From positions 24,429,278-24,493,277 of the forward strand of contig CM039508.1 in assembly GCA_022432975.1 (NCBI GenBank): a stretch of 64,000 nt of DNA, given 5' to 3'. This document shows positions 45,426 through 57,188 of this stretch, in pieces. A model generated the notes under the pieces. The model worked only from the letters and a program-made list of their open reading frames with translations. It searched no databases and had not been told where the DNA came from. How positions within the stretch are numbered: position 1 is the stretch's first letter; each line of letters opens with the position of its first letter. Origin of the DNA: Begonia masoniana (Eukaryota; Streptophyta; Magnoliopsida; Cucurbitales; Begoniaceae). The translations under genes were made by a program, and so were the position numbers.

Positions 45426-46502
45426 TCAGATTCCAATAGATGAAAAAAGTATAAATCCATGTCCAAAAATTTTGAAAATTTATCAGCAACCAATAAATAT
45501 GTATATAAAACACCCTTAAAACTTCAGCTCAAAATACGCAAAAACCAGAAAGTTATTCAATTTTGAATCGGACTCGCGCAATCTGTCTAGGAAACAGTGA
45601 AAAGGACGTACTTTGCAAAATCGTAACTTTAGCTGTGTAACTCCAAATAATGTGAAAATTTAGGACAATCTTACTTGAATTGTTTATAATAATCCCTGAG
45701 AACTCCAGTGGTTCATTCGCTGTGATGACAAAAATATAAACCGAACACTGATGTTGGTTCTAGAAGGTGATAAAATAGGAACTTTTTTTAACTTGTCTCC
45801 TCCTTTCAAAGAAGCACTCCAACAAGGAAATTTTGAGAGTTCGTGCACCCTTATGGGGATGCTCTACCTTCAATTAAGATGGAATAAATGTATGCACTTA
45901 TAAGAACCTTCACTGTACTCACAAGATGAAGATAATTGAACCAAGAACACTCAGATGACTCACCCGGCGCTAATGGGGTTGAGCTTTGGAAGATGCTTGG
46001 GTTTGTGATGAACAACGTTCATTCCTTTTTCATTTAATCAAATCTCATGACAATAAAGGTCTAACATAGTTTAAATAATCAAAACTAGGTTAAAAATCTA
46101 AGAGCATAAAACTAGGGAAGATAAGAAAGATGAGGGAAAAACAAATCGGACACAACTCTAGCCGCGCGTGCCAAGGTTGCTGCCAACCACCTTATCTTGT
46201 GTTTTGACCCTTTTGCCCTCCCATGTGTATGTAGCAACTATTTTAATGAAAACTCATACGTTCCTAATGTAAATTTAAAACAAAAATAAAAGTTAAAAAT
46301 AGGCTACAGAATTTGCTTTAAGGATTCAATTATTGGTGTAACCGTGGCTTGCTCCCACCTTGATCCATTGAATGGCCTCTATTTGTCTTGAGTGTTTGGT
46401 GCAAGATTCTCCTTGTCTTCAAGCATGTCTTCTACTAGATGAGTATATAGATTGATTATCTTCTTTGTTCTAAAACGTGTGATTGCACCTTGAGGCACAT
46501 CA
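45426..46502 (-). mobile_element. Diverged LTR fragment abutting element G
   Basis: It is not the continuation of the element J LTR, but its right end GGCACATCA at 46494-46502 and the minus-strand codons FDVPQGAITRFRTKK match the LTR start of J in style (DDVPRGATTLSRAK). It cuts the RT of element G. Its left limit is unclear. Confidence 0.5.
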
Positions 46503-47676
46503 AATTCCTAGGAAAGTTTGTGGTGGTCTATTTTGATGACATCCTTATATATAACTCTGACCTACCAACACACTTGGAGCACCTTGAGACTTTGTTCACG
46601 ACACTTTGGGAAGCCAAGATTTATGTAAACCTCAAGAAGTGTTTTTTTTTTTCAAGAACAAGTTTACTTTTTTGGATTCATCATCCCCAAGGATGGTATT
46701 GAAGTGGATGAAGCAAAGGTTGAAGCAATTAGAGAATGGCAAACTCCTCAAAATGTCTCAGAGGTGAGGGGCTTTCATGGCTTAGCCTCTTTCTATAGGA
46801 GATTCATTAAAAATTTAGCACCATCATGGCTCCCATTACGGATTGTACAAAGAATGGGAGAGATTTCCTATGGTCACAAGATTGTCAAGCTAGTTTTGAA
46901 GTGATCAAGAATCGGCTATCAAATGCACCTATACTTTCTTTTACCAATTTTGGCAAAGTATTTGAGGTAGAATGCGATGCCTCAGGTTTAGGGATTGTGG
47001 TTCTTTTGATGCAAGAAGGAATGCTTAATGCCTATTTTAGTGGAAGCTAAAAGGGGCAACATTGAATTACTCCACTTATGATAAGGAGTTTCTAGCTTTG
47101 GTGAGGGCGATGGAAGTTTGGCAACACTATCTCCTTCCTAAGGAGTTCATCATACACAATGATCACCAATTTCTAAAGCACATCAAAAGTCAAGGGAAGC
47201 TTAATCAAAGGCATGCCAAATGGGTAGAGTTCATTGAATGCTTCCCATATATATCAAGTACAAGAAGGGTGAAATCATTGTGGTGGTCAATGCCTTTTCT
47301 AGAAGGTACTCTTCTTATCAAATTGAAATCTACGTATTTTTGGTTTGATTGGATTAAGAAGATATATGTTGATAATGCTAAATTCGGTCATTGGTATGGT
47401 ATTTGCTCTTAAGGGGCTCATAATGGTTACTTTGTTGTTGATGGCTATTTACTCAAGGGAGATAAAGTGTGCATCCCCAAGTGTGAACTTCGGGAATCCC
47501 TTGTAAGAGAAGCTCATAATAGAGGTCTTGCATGCCATTTTAGTGAGAAAAAGACTTATAAAGCTCTTAAGGAGAATTTCTTTTGGCCTCACATGCTTAG
47601 GGATGTGCACAAGGTTGTGGAGTTATGTATCATTTGCAAGAAGGCTAAGAGCCAACTTAACACCACGGATTATATT
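46503..47676 (+). pseudogene. Element G pol, part 1: RT, RNase H and integrase finger
   Basis: A chromovirus of another lineage than Tekay. It opens in RT at FLGKFVVVYFDDILIY (catalytic YFDD, the lineage variant of FIDD). A run of T near 46645 gives a frameshift. Then KDGIEVDEAKVEAIREWQTP, VRGFHGLASFYRRFIKN, RNase [62 protein letters not shown], and the integrase finger HNRG...CIICKKAKS. At least four frameshifts or stops are seen. The 5' half of the element is not in the window. The frame is cut at TATATT by element F. Confidence 0.88.
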
Positions 47677-47917
47677 TGTAACACCCGGCTTTACGGGATT
47701 TGATTTATTCCAATATAAATGACATTTTTGTAAATACGTCAAACTAAGTCCGTTTTGTGAACGGAAAGTTTTAACGGAGCCCTAACAATAAATTGGAGTT
47801 TTAGGTGAAATATGAAAATTTGAAGAAATCGAATCGATTATTAAATAACGAGATAAGTGGAGAAACAAATAGAAATCAAGTGGAGGGGCAATTAAGTAAA
47901 TTGCCAAGCCAAATTTT

Positions 47918-47924
47918 TATAAAA
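47918..47924 (+). promoter_or_regulatory. TATA box of element F
   Basis: TATAAAA, 240 bp into the LTR, followed by a pyrimidine-rich leader (CTTCTTCTCCTGCATATCTC) that fits a transcript start about 30-40 bp downstream. The 3' LTR has the same box at 57430-57436. Confidence 0.65.
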
Positions 47925-48513
47925 TTGCATAACCCCTTTTCTTTTCCCCCACGCGAATTCTTCTTCTCCTGCATATCTCTCTCCCTCTTGGCGATTTTCA
48001 TCGCCTCCCTCCGTTTCTCTTCAATGCCGACAATTCTCCTCCTCCGGTAACTCGACTCTTCACGTTTCCTTCTCCTTCCTCGACTCTAGGTATGAATCTA
48101 TAGTTTTAGAGCTTTAGATTTCAATTTCTAGGGTTTAAAACGGTTAGGGTTCGTTAGGGTTTTCGTTGAAAACGTGAAATAGAGTTTGAAATCGATAGGT
48201 TTACGGTATTTATGGCTCTAATAGGCGTATTTATGGTTGTTGGTAAAAGTTAGATGAATTAATGAGGGTTATTGAGGTTTTGAGTGGTTGGAAGTTTTAA
48301 AAGCTCCATTAATGGAGGTTTGGAAATTCACGAGCACGAGTTGCTCGATAAAATGCCTCGATAAGGTGTTTTAGAATTTAGGAGATTTTCTTTAGCTAGG
48401 AGTTTGTAATTTTCTAAACTCGATAGTTTAGAATTGATTTAAATGACGAATGTTGTGCATTGCCATAGGTGAACAATGCTCGTGGACGAAGCTTAAATTG
48501 CAACGGACGCGAG

Positions 48514-49051
48514 GTAAGTCTTCGCAATTTGTTTGGCCAGTCTTGGCCTACACCATAAGAATGTACGTTAAATCGAGGAATTGGAGATATGTTGCGTTCT
48601 AGTAATCAGATTTGGTAGTAAAGTTTAGGCTTAATTAAGTTGTTGATTGTTTAAGTTTATTGTTTGTATGTTTCGATCTCGTTATGGCACAGCATATGTT
48701 CATGCATCATTGTTTTTTTTTCTAAAGGCATGAAAAGAATTTCTATGCATATTTTCATGAAAAAGAAATGTTAACGAAAAGGTTAATAAATGAAATGATG
48801 GTCACGTCAGTGGCGGTGGTTCAGACATGGCTGTCTGATAAAGCATGTTTTCCCCCTGGTTAGATACGAGGGGCTATCCAATCGCCGGATGTGCCGCTCC
48901 TATTTAGCGAGAGTGAAGCCCCGATGACATAAAAGAAATGAATAGCGAAAAGGTAGGATGCATAATTTATGAACTGTACATGCATAGCATTCACATGCAT
49001 TCACGTAGATTTACTGAGCTTTTAGCTCACATTTTATTTTCTATGGTGTAG
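48514..49051 (+). other. Intron-like module of the F 5' LTR
   Basis: Donor GAG|GTAAGT at 48511-48519. Arm CCTACACCATAAGA is at 48547-48560. TTTACTGAG is near 49010. The acceptor-side arm TTCTATGGTGTAGG is at 49039-49052, containing GTGTAG|G. The arms pair over 14 nt with one mismatch and one wobble. Confidence 0.6.
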
Positions 49052-50207
49052 GTGATTTTGAGACAGGTGAGGACGACAATCCTCCGCCCGAAGTCTAAGC
49101 AGGTTGAAGAAGAATGCTCGCGGGAGTGTGCTGGCGCAGTTAATGCTTATTTTGACCCGTGGGGACGTAGGTAAAGGTTTTGGAAAAATTGATAGATAGG
49201 AATATAGAAAATTGTATAGTTGAACATTTTAGGATGCTTGGATCTAGCTAGATATTGTGTAGTATTTTGTAATGTCTTTGATATTTTTAATGAAATGTGA
49301 CGTTCCTCCGCCCGAAGTCTAAGCAGGTTGAAGAAGAATGCTCGCGGGAGTGTGCTGGCGCAGTCAATGCTTATTTTGACCCGTGGGGACGTAGGTAAAG
49401 GTTTTGGAAAAATTGATAGATAGGAATATAGAAAATTGTATAGTTGAACATTTTAGGATGCTTGGATCTAGCTAGATATTGTGTAGTATTTTGTAATGTT
49501 TTTGATATTTTTAAACAGAAGGAAATGTTAAACTTTTAAACGGAACCACGCGGTTCGTTTTTATGAAATTTAATTGTATTTAAATGTGTTTTGGGTCGGT
49601 TTCTTAGTGATTTGGGGGAGAGTGAATTGTACGCGGGTGGAAGGTTGTTATAAAATATTTAGAGGCAATTGATGAAAGAAAAATTGAGAAGTGGTTGAGT
49701 TGATGTGCAGGGAAGGAAGAAAAAGGGTGAGGCGAGCTCCCTGGAATTTCGGATTCCAGGGAGGTTGCCGATCGATCGCCTAAGGAGGTGATCGATTGGC
49801 AACAAAGGTCGCTGCTCTCTGGAAAAATCCAGAGAGCGCGATCGATCGCCAGTGTGAGGGGCGATCGAGCGCCCCTCCTATTTTTGGTTCAGGCGATCGA
49901 TCGCCTGATAATGGGGCGATCGATCGCCCTTATAGTTTTGGGACAATTGTCCCTTTTGCCCCTTCATTGGCTGGCCGATTATTTTCCTCCCTTTAATTGT
50001 TTTAAACAATTGTTTTATGTTTATTTCAATTGTTTTATGTTTTATTTCAATTGTTTTAAAAAATAGTTTCGAACGATTTTTAACGATTTAGTCTACGATT
50101 TAAATTCCGCTCAAATGTTACGAGGTGTTACAAAGTTTATAAGGATAAAAAAAAAAGAAAAATTTATACGGGAAATTAAGGGTAAAGGATTAGGCTCGTT
50201 TCAGTTA

Positions 50208-50220
50208 TGGTATCAGAGCC
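50208..50220 (+). promoter_or_regulatory. Element F primer binding site
   Basis: TGGTATCAGAGCC, 4 bp after the 5' LTR end CGTTTCA. Confidence 0.88.
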
Positions 50221-50369
50221 CCCGGGTTTTAAAAACTGGTTCTGTAGACTGCACGACTGCTCAGCCGCTACGCGAACATCCTTCCTCAACTGTAAGTACG
50301 TTTTACTTTATTTTCTTGCTTTTGTTTCTTAGGATTATTTATTTTAACTTTTATAGGAGTTATAGAAAA

Positions 50370-51385
50370 ATGGTTCGAGGAAGAGATGCCAGAGACGATG
50401 CCTTAGACAGGCTGACTGATTTGCTGGACCGTCAGGCTCAGCACATGGACAGGCAGGCATCACAAATAGAGAGTCTAGTGAATCGAGAAAATCAGAGAGC
50501 CCGGGATATAGTAATTCCGGACAACCACAACATGTAAAGATTTCAAAAGCTACGACCTCCAATATTCAACGGACAATCTACGGACCTCTCTGTCGCTGAG
50601 GAGTGGGTTCGAACGATGGAAGACATGTTGGCGTATGCCAAAGTGGACAACGCTGAAAAGGTCGCGTGCGTCACTTTCCACCTAGCATTGGATGCCCGAT
50701 CTTGGTGGGACTTTGTTAAGGCGACGACGGACGTGACACTGATGAGATGGGAGCGGTTCAAAACCGTATTCTTTGATAAATATTTCAGCCGTACTGTGAG
50801 GACGGCAAAGAGAGCTGAGTTTACACAGCTAAAGCAGACTAGTACAGTTGCGGAGTATATCAGAAAATTTGAAGCTTTATCCCTGGTTCGCACCGCGCCT
50901 AGTCAGCGATAATGAAGACAAGGTGCAATAGTTTATGGATGGACTAAATCGGGTGATTCGAAAGAACCTTATAGTATCCGACATTCTAGATGTGCCCTAC
51001 GAGGACATCGCAGCGAGAGCTCTGGAGTTCGAGGCTACAGAGTTGACCTGCGTTAAGCTTAGAGAGCCTGCTAAAGGCTTCTTTCGAGAGATCCAGCCAC
51101 AGGTACGGAATCGGGGTTGGCAACCTAGAGGACAACAGCCACAGCAACAACAGCAAAGATGCGTTAAAAGGCCTCATGAAGGAGGAAATGATCAGGGCAA
51201 AGGGAAGCAAGTTCAAGGGGCTACTCAGAAGCCTTTTGTCCTAAGTTCCAGAAGGAACATTTTGGCGAGTGTCGGATGGGTACCAACAGCTGTTATAGAT
51301 GCGGAGAGGTTGGCCATTATATCATGAACTGTCCGTTATTGAACCGAAATCAGCCAGGCAGAAATCAACAGGGCAGAGATCAGTG
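50370..51385 (+). pseudogene. Element F gag, several lesions
   Basis: Starts MVRGRDARDDALDRLTDLLDRQAQHMDRQASQIESLVNREN (a Gln-rich helical start as in B and C). An in-frame TAA lies at 50535, then RFQKLRPPIFNGQS, FHLALDARSWWDFV and KTVFFDKYFSRTVRTAKRAEF. A +1 shift near 50895 and TAG at 50928 follow, then DKVQ.FMDGLN, a Gln-rich linker and the zinc knuckle CYRCGEVGHYIMNC (about 51288-51330). Clearly a pseudogene. Confidence 0.9.
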
Positions 51386-51399
51386 AAGAGTTATACCGA

Positions 51400-52537
51400 G
51401 GATCTTCGCATTTATTGAGCCTGGATATGTCGATGACGAGGCACAGCCATCTGTCATAGCAATTACTATCTTAGTCATGGGTGTACCAGTATTTTCTTTG
51501 ATAGATACGGGAGCTACGCACTCCTTCATTTCAACTGCTTGCATGATTAGATTGGGGCTAGTATCTGAGTTGGCTGAGTATGAGTATAGAGTGATGCTGC
51601 CTTCGGGAGCTCTTATGCAGTCTGATCGTGTCTTCCAAGGCAACGTTGTCTCGGTAGGGATTAATACTCTCTATGCTTGCCTGATAGTTATGAGCATAGA
51701 GCGGTACGATCTAATTCTAGGGATGGATTGGCTTTCACGTCACTTTGCCACCATTGACTGTCGATCCGGGTTGGTAACTTTTCGGCCTCCGGATAAGGAA
51801 GAGTTCTCATATCAGGCATTAAATAGGTTAAATGGGTCGCCTATTTCTTATTCTATGAAGGTTCAAGAACATTTTAAGGGCAAATGCTCTATTTATCTGG
51901 CTACCGTGCTTGATACTTGGTTGCTTAACAAGGTAAAACTAGAGGACCTTCTAGTAGTTAGAGAATTCTCTTAAATCTTTCTCGATGATCTTCCCGGATT
52001 ACCACCAGACAGAGAGATTGAGTTTGTGATTGATGTGTATTCAGGCTCTGTGCCTGTGTCAAAGAATCCTTACAGACTGGCACCTGCTGAATTAAAGGAG
52101 CTGAAGTCTCAGTTGGAAGAGTTGTTAGACAAGGGGTTTATTCGACCCAATTTCTCTTATTGGGGTGCGCCAGTTTTATTTGTCAAAAAGAAGGACGGAA
52201 CTCTCCGTATGTGTGTCGATTATAGAGAGTTGAATAAGCTAACGGTGAAGAATAAGTATCCACTGTCCCGGATTGACGACCTGTTTGATCAACTGCAGGG
52301 TGCCCGAGTGTTTTCGAGGATTGACCGACGCTCGGGTTATTATCAGTTGAAGGTCCGGAGAGAAGATGTTCAGAAAATGGTCTTCCGAACAAGGTACAGA
52401 CATTACGAATTTCTTGTGATGTCCTTTGGACTTGCAACGTTTATGGACCTGATGAACCATGTGTTTAAGGAGTATCTAGACAAGTTTGTCGTCGTCTTCA
52501 TTAACGACATCTTGATCTATTCAAAGACAAAGGAAGA
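51400..52537 (+). pseudogene. Element F pol, part 1: protease and first half of RT
   Basis: Protease [14 protein letters not shown] lies at ~51498-51540 and LILGMDWLSRHFATI at ~51712. A stop at 51972-51974 interrupts the linker before [17 protein letters not shown] has [35 protein letters not shown] and the catalytic site as FINDILIYS, with the second catalytic position Asp changed to Asn (FIDD in intact relatives). The conserved Asn-Ala-Pro-Ala stretch before FMDLMN is shortened. At GAAGA the solo LTR E interrupts the gene. Confidence 0.9.
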
Positions 52538-54853
52538 TGTAACGCCTCGAGTTTTCTGAACCCGGTTTGTTACTCATAAACCCGAACATAACTAAGAAAA
52601 TTTTGGACCAAATTTAAAACTTCGTTCGAAAGTCAAATTTGAACGTTTGCTAAAAACATAAAAAAAAAACTTGCAGCGGAAAATCTTTGAGCAAAGCAAG
52701 GTTAAGCAAAACTATAAAACAGTGTTTTAATAATCAATTAAAATATTAAGAAAATAATTCGGCCGGAAGAGATGAAGGCTTAGGCATGAAATACTTAAAG
52801 TTTATAAAAGTCAAACACATCATCCGCTGAACAAAGTCAAGGAGAAGGGCAGAAACAAACCGAAGGCTTCCACTGATGACGTCAGCCGGATGAATCAATT
52901 ATCCAACCTCAACCGATTGCAAAATGACAAGTTTTGCTACTCGCATCTACCGATGACGTCAGCCGGATGATTGGTTCATCCAGCCTCTGTCGACCACAAA
53001 ACGACAAGTCTTTTACCACGTCATCCGATAGGTTTAATACACGACATCCACCGATCGCTAAACGACAAAACTTCTACTACATCATCTGATAGGTTTAATA
53101 CACGACATCTACCGATCGCTAAACGACAAAACTTCTACTACATCATCCGATAGGTTTAATACACGACATCCACCGATATCTAAACGACAAATTTACATCC
53201 TACATCGTCCGATGGGTTTAACACTTGACATCACCCGATCACAAAACGACAAACTTTCTACTTATATCTTCTGATGGCTTCCACTGAAGACATCATTCGA
53301 TGACTTTACTGAAGACATCATCCGATAGCTTTACTGAAGACATCATCCGATGGCTTTACTGAAGACATCTTCCGATAGACAACAGAACAACAACTCAACA
53401 TCTTGCCGATAGACATCATCTACCGATAGAGAACATGGCGACATTTCAACTACTCCTTGCTATACAAACACAACTCTAACTACAGAAAGGAATTTACTTA
53501 CTTCACTGAAACCATTCAGAAACAATTCAAATTATTGCATTACTCAAAATCCAGTAAGAACCAACATAAAACCCAACAGAATACTATTATTAGAAAAATC
53601 TCAAAAACGTATTCAAATATTGAAACCACTACTGTCATGAAAACTCAACATACTTAAATTGAAACATTGTCAACTAAACCTTCACACCAACTGACATCAG
53701 TTAAACCGCCCATCAACTGCCAAATTGTTACATAGATGCACTCCTCCAACCAATCTAGTCCTCAGCAAACTCAGTAAACACACCTACTGTCACTTCTTCA
53801 CCTACATCACAAAACTTATCTATTAGCCTAATACTAAGTAAGTAAGGCATTAATGAAATGAAATGCTGAAATATGAATTCCTAAACATGCAATTTATACA
53901 TTCTCATCTCAGTTGTTCATGCATCGTTTCTGTTCAGACCCCCCTGTGAAATTGGGATTTGGATCAACTTTCCCAAAGTATAAATATCCACTGACTCATT
54001 AAGGGGCGGATTAATTCCCTTAACAGTAAATCTAATTCACATAGCTGTTTTCGATCCCCCTGTTCGATGGGAAGCGGATCAAATTTCCCAAAGTCTAAAT
54101 ATCCACTGTCTCATTAAGGGGCGGATTATTTCCCTTAACAGTAAATCTGATTCACATAGCTGTTTCATTATGTTCATTCCTTACCATGCCAACATGCATT
54201 CAAATTCATTTTTATAAACTTTTAAAATATGATGCATAACATACAGACACATTCAAGTAAACAAAATCCTAATGTTTTGTGATGTAGGCCCGAAGGCACA
54301 AGCATACTTCACTTACCTGGTCTCCTGGAAATCGCTCGGCTGTAAGCTACCTTAGAAGCTCGCTCACCTAGGTTCATAACAAAACATCAATCAAACCTTC
54401 ACTAAACTTCACCAAGAATCAAACAAAAGTTCGAGGACTCCAATTAGAAACTCTACTACCCGAGCATTCCCATTTATCACTAGAACCCGAACCTACCCTC
54501 AATCTCAGCATCCTCGAAATTTCTCACATTGCACTACATCAGTTACCTAACTGCTTAAACACAAGAGAAACTAGGAAAAACTTACCTAGGTTGAAAGAGA
54601 ATCGAGCAAGAAAGAAATCGCCCAGAGGTTTCTGCTGGAGAGCTGAAGGCCGAGAGAGAAAATGAGAAATAATGGCGGCTACAGTGCATTAAACCCAAAA
54701 CCCCTTTCCTTAAATACGTTATCCACTTTCAAATTTCTAATTACCTTTATGCCCTTGCCTAGTCACCCATTAACCCTACATTTATTATTATCATATAAAG
54801 TGTGCCATTAATAAAAAGAATAGGGAATTGGTTCAATAGAACCGGGTGTTACA
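52538..54853 (-). mobile_element. Solo LTR E (2316 bp), target duplication GAAGA
   Basis: Plus-strand ends are TGTAACGCCTCGAG and CCGGGTGTTACA. GAAGA at 52533-52537 and 54854-54858 flank it, and RT codons of F continue on both sides. It has no internal part. It belongs to the B/D group by its ends and internal order but has its own local repeats: three ~68-bp units with GATAGGTTTAATACACGACA at 53028-53230 and ~31-bp units GACATCATCCGATAG.TTTAC at 53285-53370. Two hairpin blocks lie at 53930-54145 and the intron-like module at 53802-54316. Confidence 0.92.
53802..54316 (-). other. Intron-like module of solo LTR E
   Basis: Minus donor CCAG|GTAAGT. Perfect 15-bp arms are CCTACATCACAAAAC (53801-53815) and GTTTTGTGATGTAGG (54274-54288). 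Confidence 0.6.
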
Positions 54854-54858
54854 GAAGA

Positions 54859-57149
54859 GCACGAGGAGCATTTGCAAATTGTTCTGAAGGTTCTGTGCCA
54901 ACATCAATTGTATCCAAAGTTCTCTAAGTATGAGTTTTGGCTTGATCGAATTAGTTTTCTTGGCCACATCATATCTCATGAGGGAATTTTGGTGGATCCG
55001 ACAAAGATCAAAGTTGTCAGGGATTGGCCACAGCCTAAAAATGTGTGAGAGGTACAAGGATTTCTCGGATTGGGTGGATATTACAGGAAATTCATTGAGG
55101 GATATTCAAAGATAGCAGTCCCTCTATCCCGATTGATGAGAAAGAATGAAAAGTTTGTATGGTCGCCTGCTTGTGAAAAGAGCTTTGTGGAGCTGAAACA
55201 GAGATTGACTACAGCTCCAGTTCTGACACTACCAGTTGAAGGTGATAAGTTCAGAATTTACTGTGACGCCTCAAGAGTTGGACTGGGATGTGTATTGATG
55301 CAGGAAGGCAGGGTCATTGCTTATGCTTCTAGATAGTTGAGCCATATGAGCAAAATTATCCGACACACGATCTTGAGCTTCTAGCAGTTGTTTTCGCATT
55401 AAAAATCTGGAGACACTATCTGTACGGGCAGCAGTGTGAGGTATTCTCAGATCACAAGAGCTTAAAGTATTTGTTTACGCAAAAAGAACTTAATATGTGA
55501 CAGCGACGGTGGTTAGAGTTCGTTAAAGATAATGATTTTGAAATTAAATACCACCCAGGGAAGGCAAACAAAGTCGCTGATGCCTTGAGTAGAATGCCTA
55601 TTGCGAGTCAGCCTTCGCTTACAGCGATGTCGGTGACATTGAGGTCTGAGATTGAGAAGTTTGATGTGGAGATTGTGGCAGAGTTATCCAGCATGCTCAC
55701 CAACATTTCTCTTAGACCGACGATTTTAGACAGGATACGAGAAGCTCAACAGAAGGATTTGGAGTGTGAAAGGCATCGAATGAGCATGGCATCTGAAGGT
55801 TCGTCTGATTCCAACCTGACAGATGAAAGAGTATTGAAATTTAGGCACAGGTGGTACGTGCCTAGCGATGATGAGCTGAAAAGAGAGATTTTAACCGAGG
55901 CACACTCCTCGGCATACTCAGTGCATCCAGGAAGCACCAAAATGTATAGAGACTTGAAACAACATTTCTGGTGGCCGAACATGAAGGGAGAGATTGCCAG
56001 GTATGTGGAAACCTGCCTAGTTTGTCAATAGGTTAAGGCAGAACACCAAAGGTAAGCTGAAACCTTATAGCCATTGCCGATTCTGGAGTGGAAATGGGAG
56101 AAAATCTCTATGGATTTCATTGTTGGACTCCCGAGAACGAAAAAGGGGCACGACGCTATTTGGGTGATTGTGGACCGTTTGACAAAGACAGCCCACTTTC
56201 TATCAGTGAAGATGACCTATTCTATGGATCAGCTCGCCGAGCTGTATGTACAGGAGATCGTCAGGTTGCACGGAGTGCCTATTTCGATTGTCTCCGATAG
56301 AGATGCTAGATTTACTTTGAAGTTCTGGAAGAGTTTACATAAGGCGATGGGAACTCAGTTGAATTTTAGCACGACGTTTCATCCTCAGACTGATGGGCAG
56401 ACAGAAAGAATGAATCAGATTTTAAGGATATGCTTAGAGCTTGCGTGCTAGAGTTTCAGGGCTCGTGGAGCAGATATTTACCATTGATTGAGTTTTCATA
56501 CAACAACAGCTTCCAGGCTACTATTGGCATGGCTCCGTATGAGGCACTATATGGTCGGAAATACAGGTCTCTGTTATATTGGGATGAGGTAGGCGAGGCT
56601 AGCATAGTGGGCCCAAATATTTTGCAGCAAACAGCGGAGAAGATCGCTGTTATTAGACAGCGTATAGAGATAGCACAGAGCCGCCAAAAGAGCTATGCTG
56701 ACACCAGACGGAGAGAATTACAGTTTAAGCAAGGTGACGAAGTATACTTGAAGATTTCTCTGTTCAAAGGCGTTATACGGTTCGGAAGGAGAGGTAAGTT
56801 GAACCCTCGTTTTGTTGCGCCCTTTTCTATTCTGAAGAGGATCGGGACTATGGCGTACAGGTTACAGCTCCCGGCATCTATGGAAGGTATTCACGATGTA
56901 TTTCACGTGTCCATGCTTAGAAAATGTGTGCGTGATCCGTCACATGTCATAGAGACAAGGGAGATCGAGGTGCAACCAACACTGACCTATTTGGAGAGGC
57001 CAGTGCAGATTCTAGAGACCTCTATAAAGGTGTAGCGCAATAAGGAAATTCCTCTGGTAAAGGTTTTGTGGAGGAATCATGAAGTTAAGGAGGCTACTTG
57101 AAAGAGACAGCAGGATATGATGTTGAAGTATCCTGAACTATTTGTGTAA
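54859..57149 (+). pseudogene. Element F pol, part 2: RT end, RNase H, integrase, chromodomain
   Basis: Continues RT as HEEHLQIVLKVLCQHQL, FLGHIIS, a stop near 55047, [19 protein letters not shown] and RNase H IYCDASRVGLGC. A stop and a shift occur at 55334-55350, and another stop at ~55498 (TGA in place of the Arg of MRQRRW). The integrase finger is HPGST...CLVCQ followed by a TAG, then [32 protein letters not shown], a shift near 56425, [21 protein letters not shown], the GPF-like region and [15 protein letters not shown]. The chromodomain-like end carries TAG at ~57033 and TGA in place of Trp near 57100. It ends TAA at 57147-57149. Confidence 0.9.
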
Positions 57150-57188
57150 TCAAATTTTGAGGACAAAATTTAAATAAGGTGAATGGAA

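Larger units (their letters stand above)
47677..50203 (+). repeat. Element F 5' LTR (2527 bp) with a 224-bp duplication
   Basis: TATAAAA is at 47918-47924. The intron-like module is 48514-49051. A direct duplication of 224 bp starts at 49081 and 49305 (CCTCCGCCCGAAGTCTAAGC), present once only in the 3' LTR (58590). A cluster of CGATCGATCG palindromes lies at 49768-49930. Confidence 0.93.

Noticed and set aside
41831..46502. One complete J element from 41831 to 46502
   Set aside because: The right part (45426-46502) stops matching the left LTR, and the outer flanks (TGATA and AATTC) do not form a target duplication.
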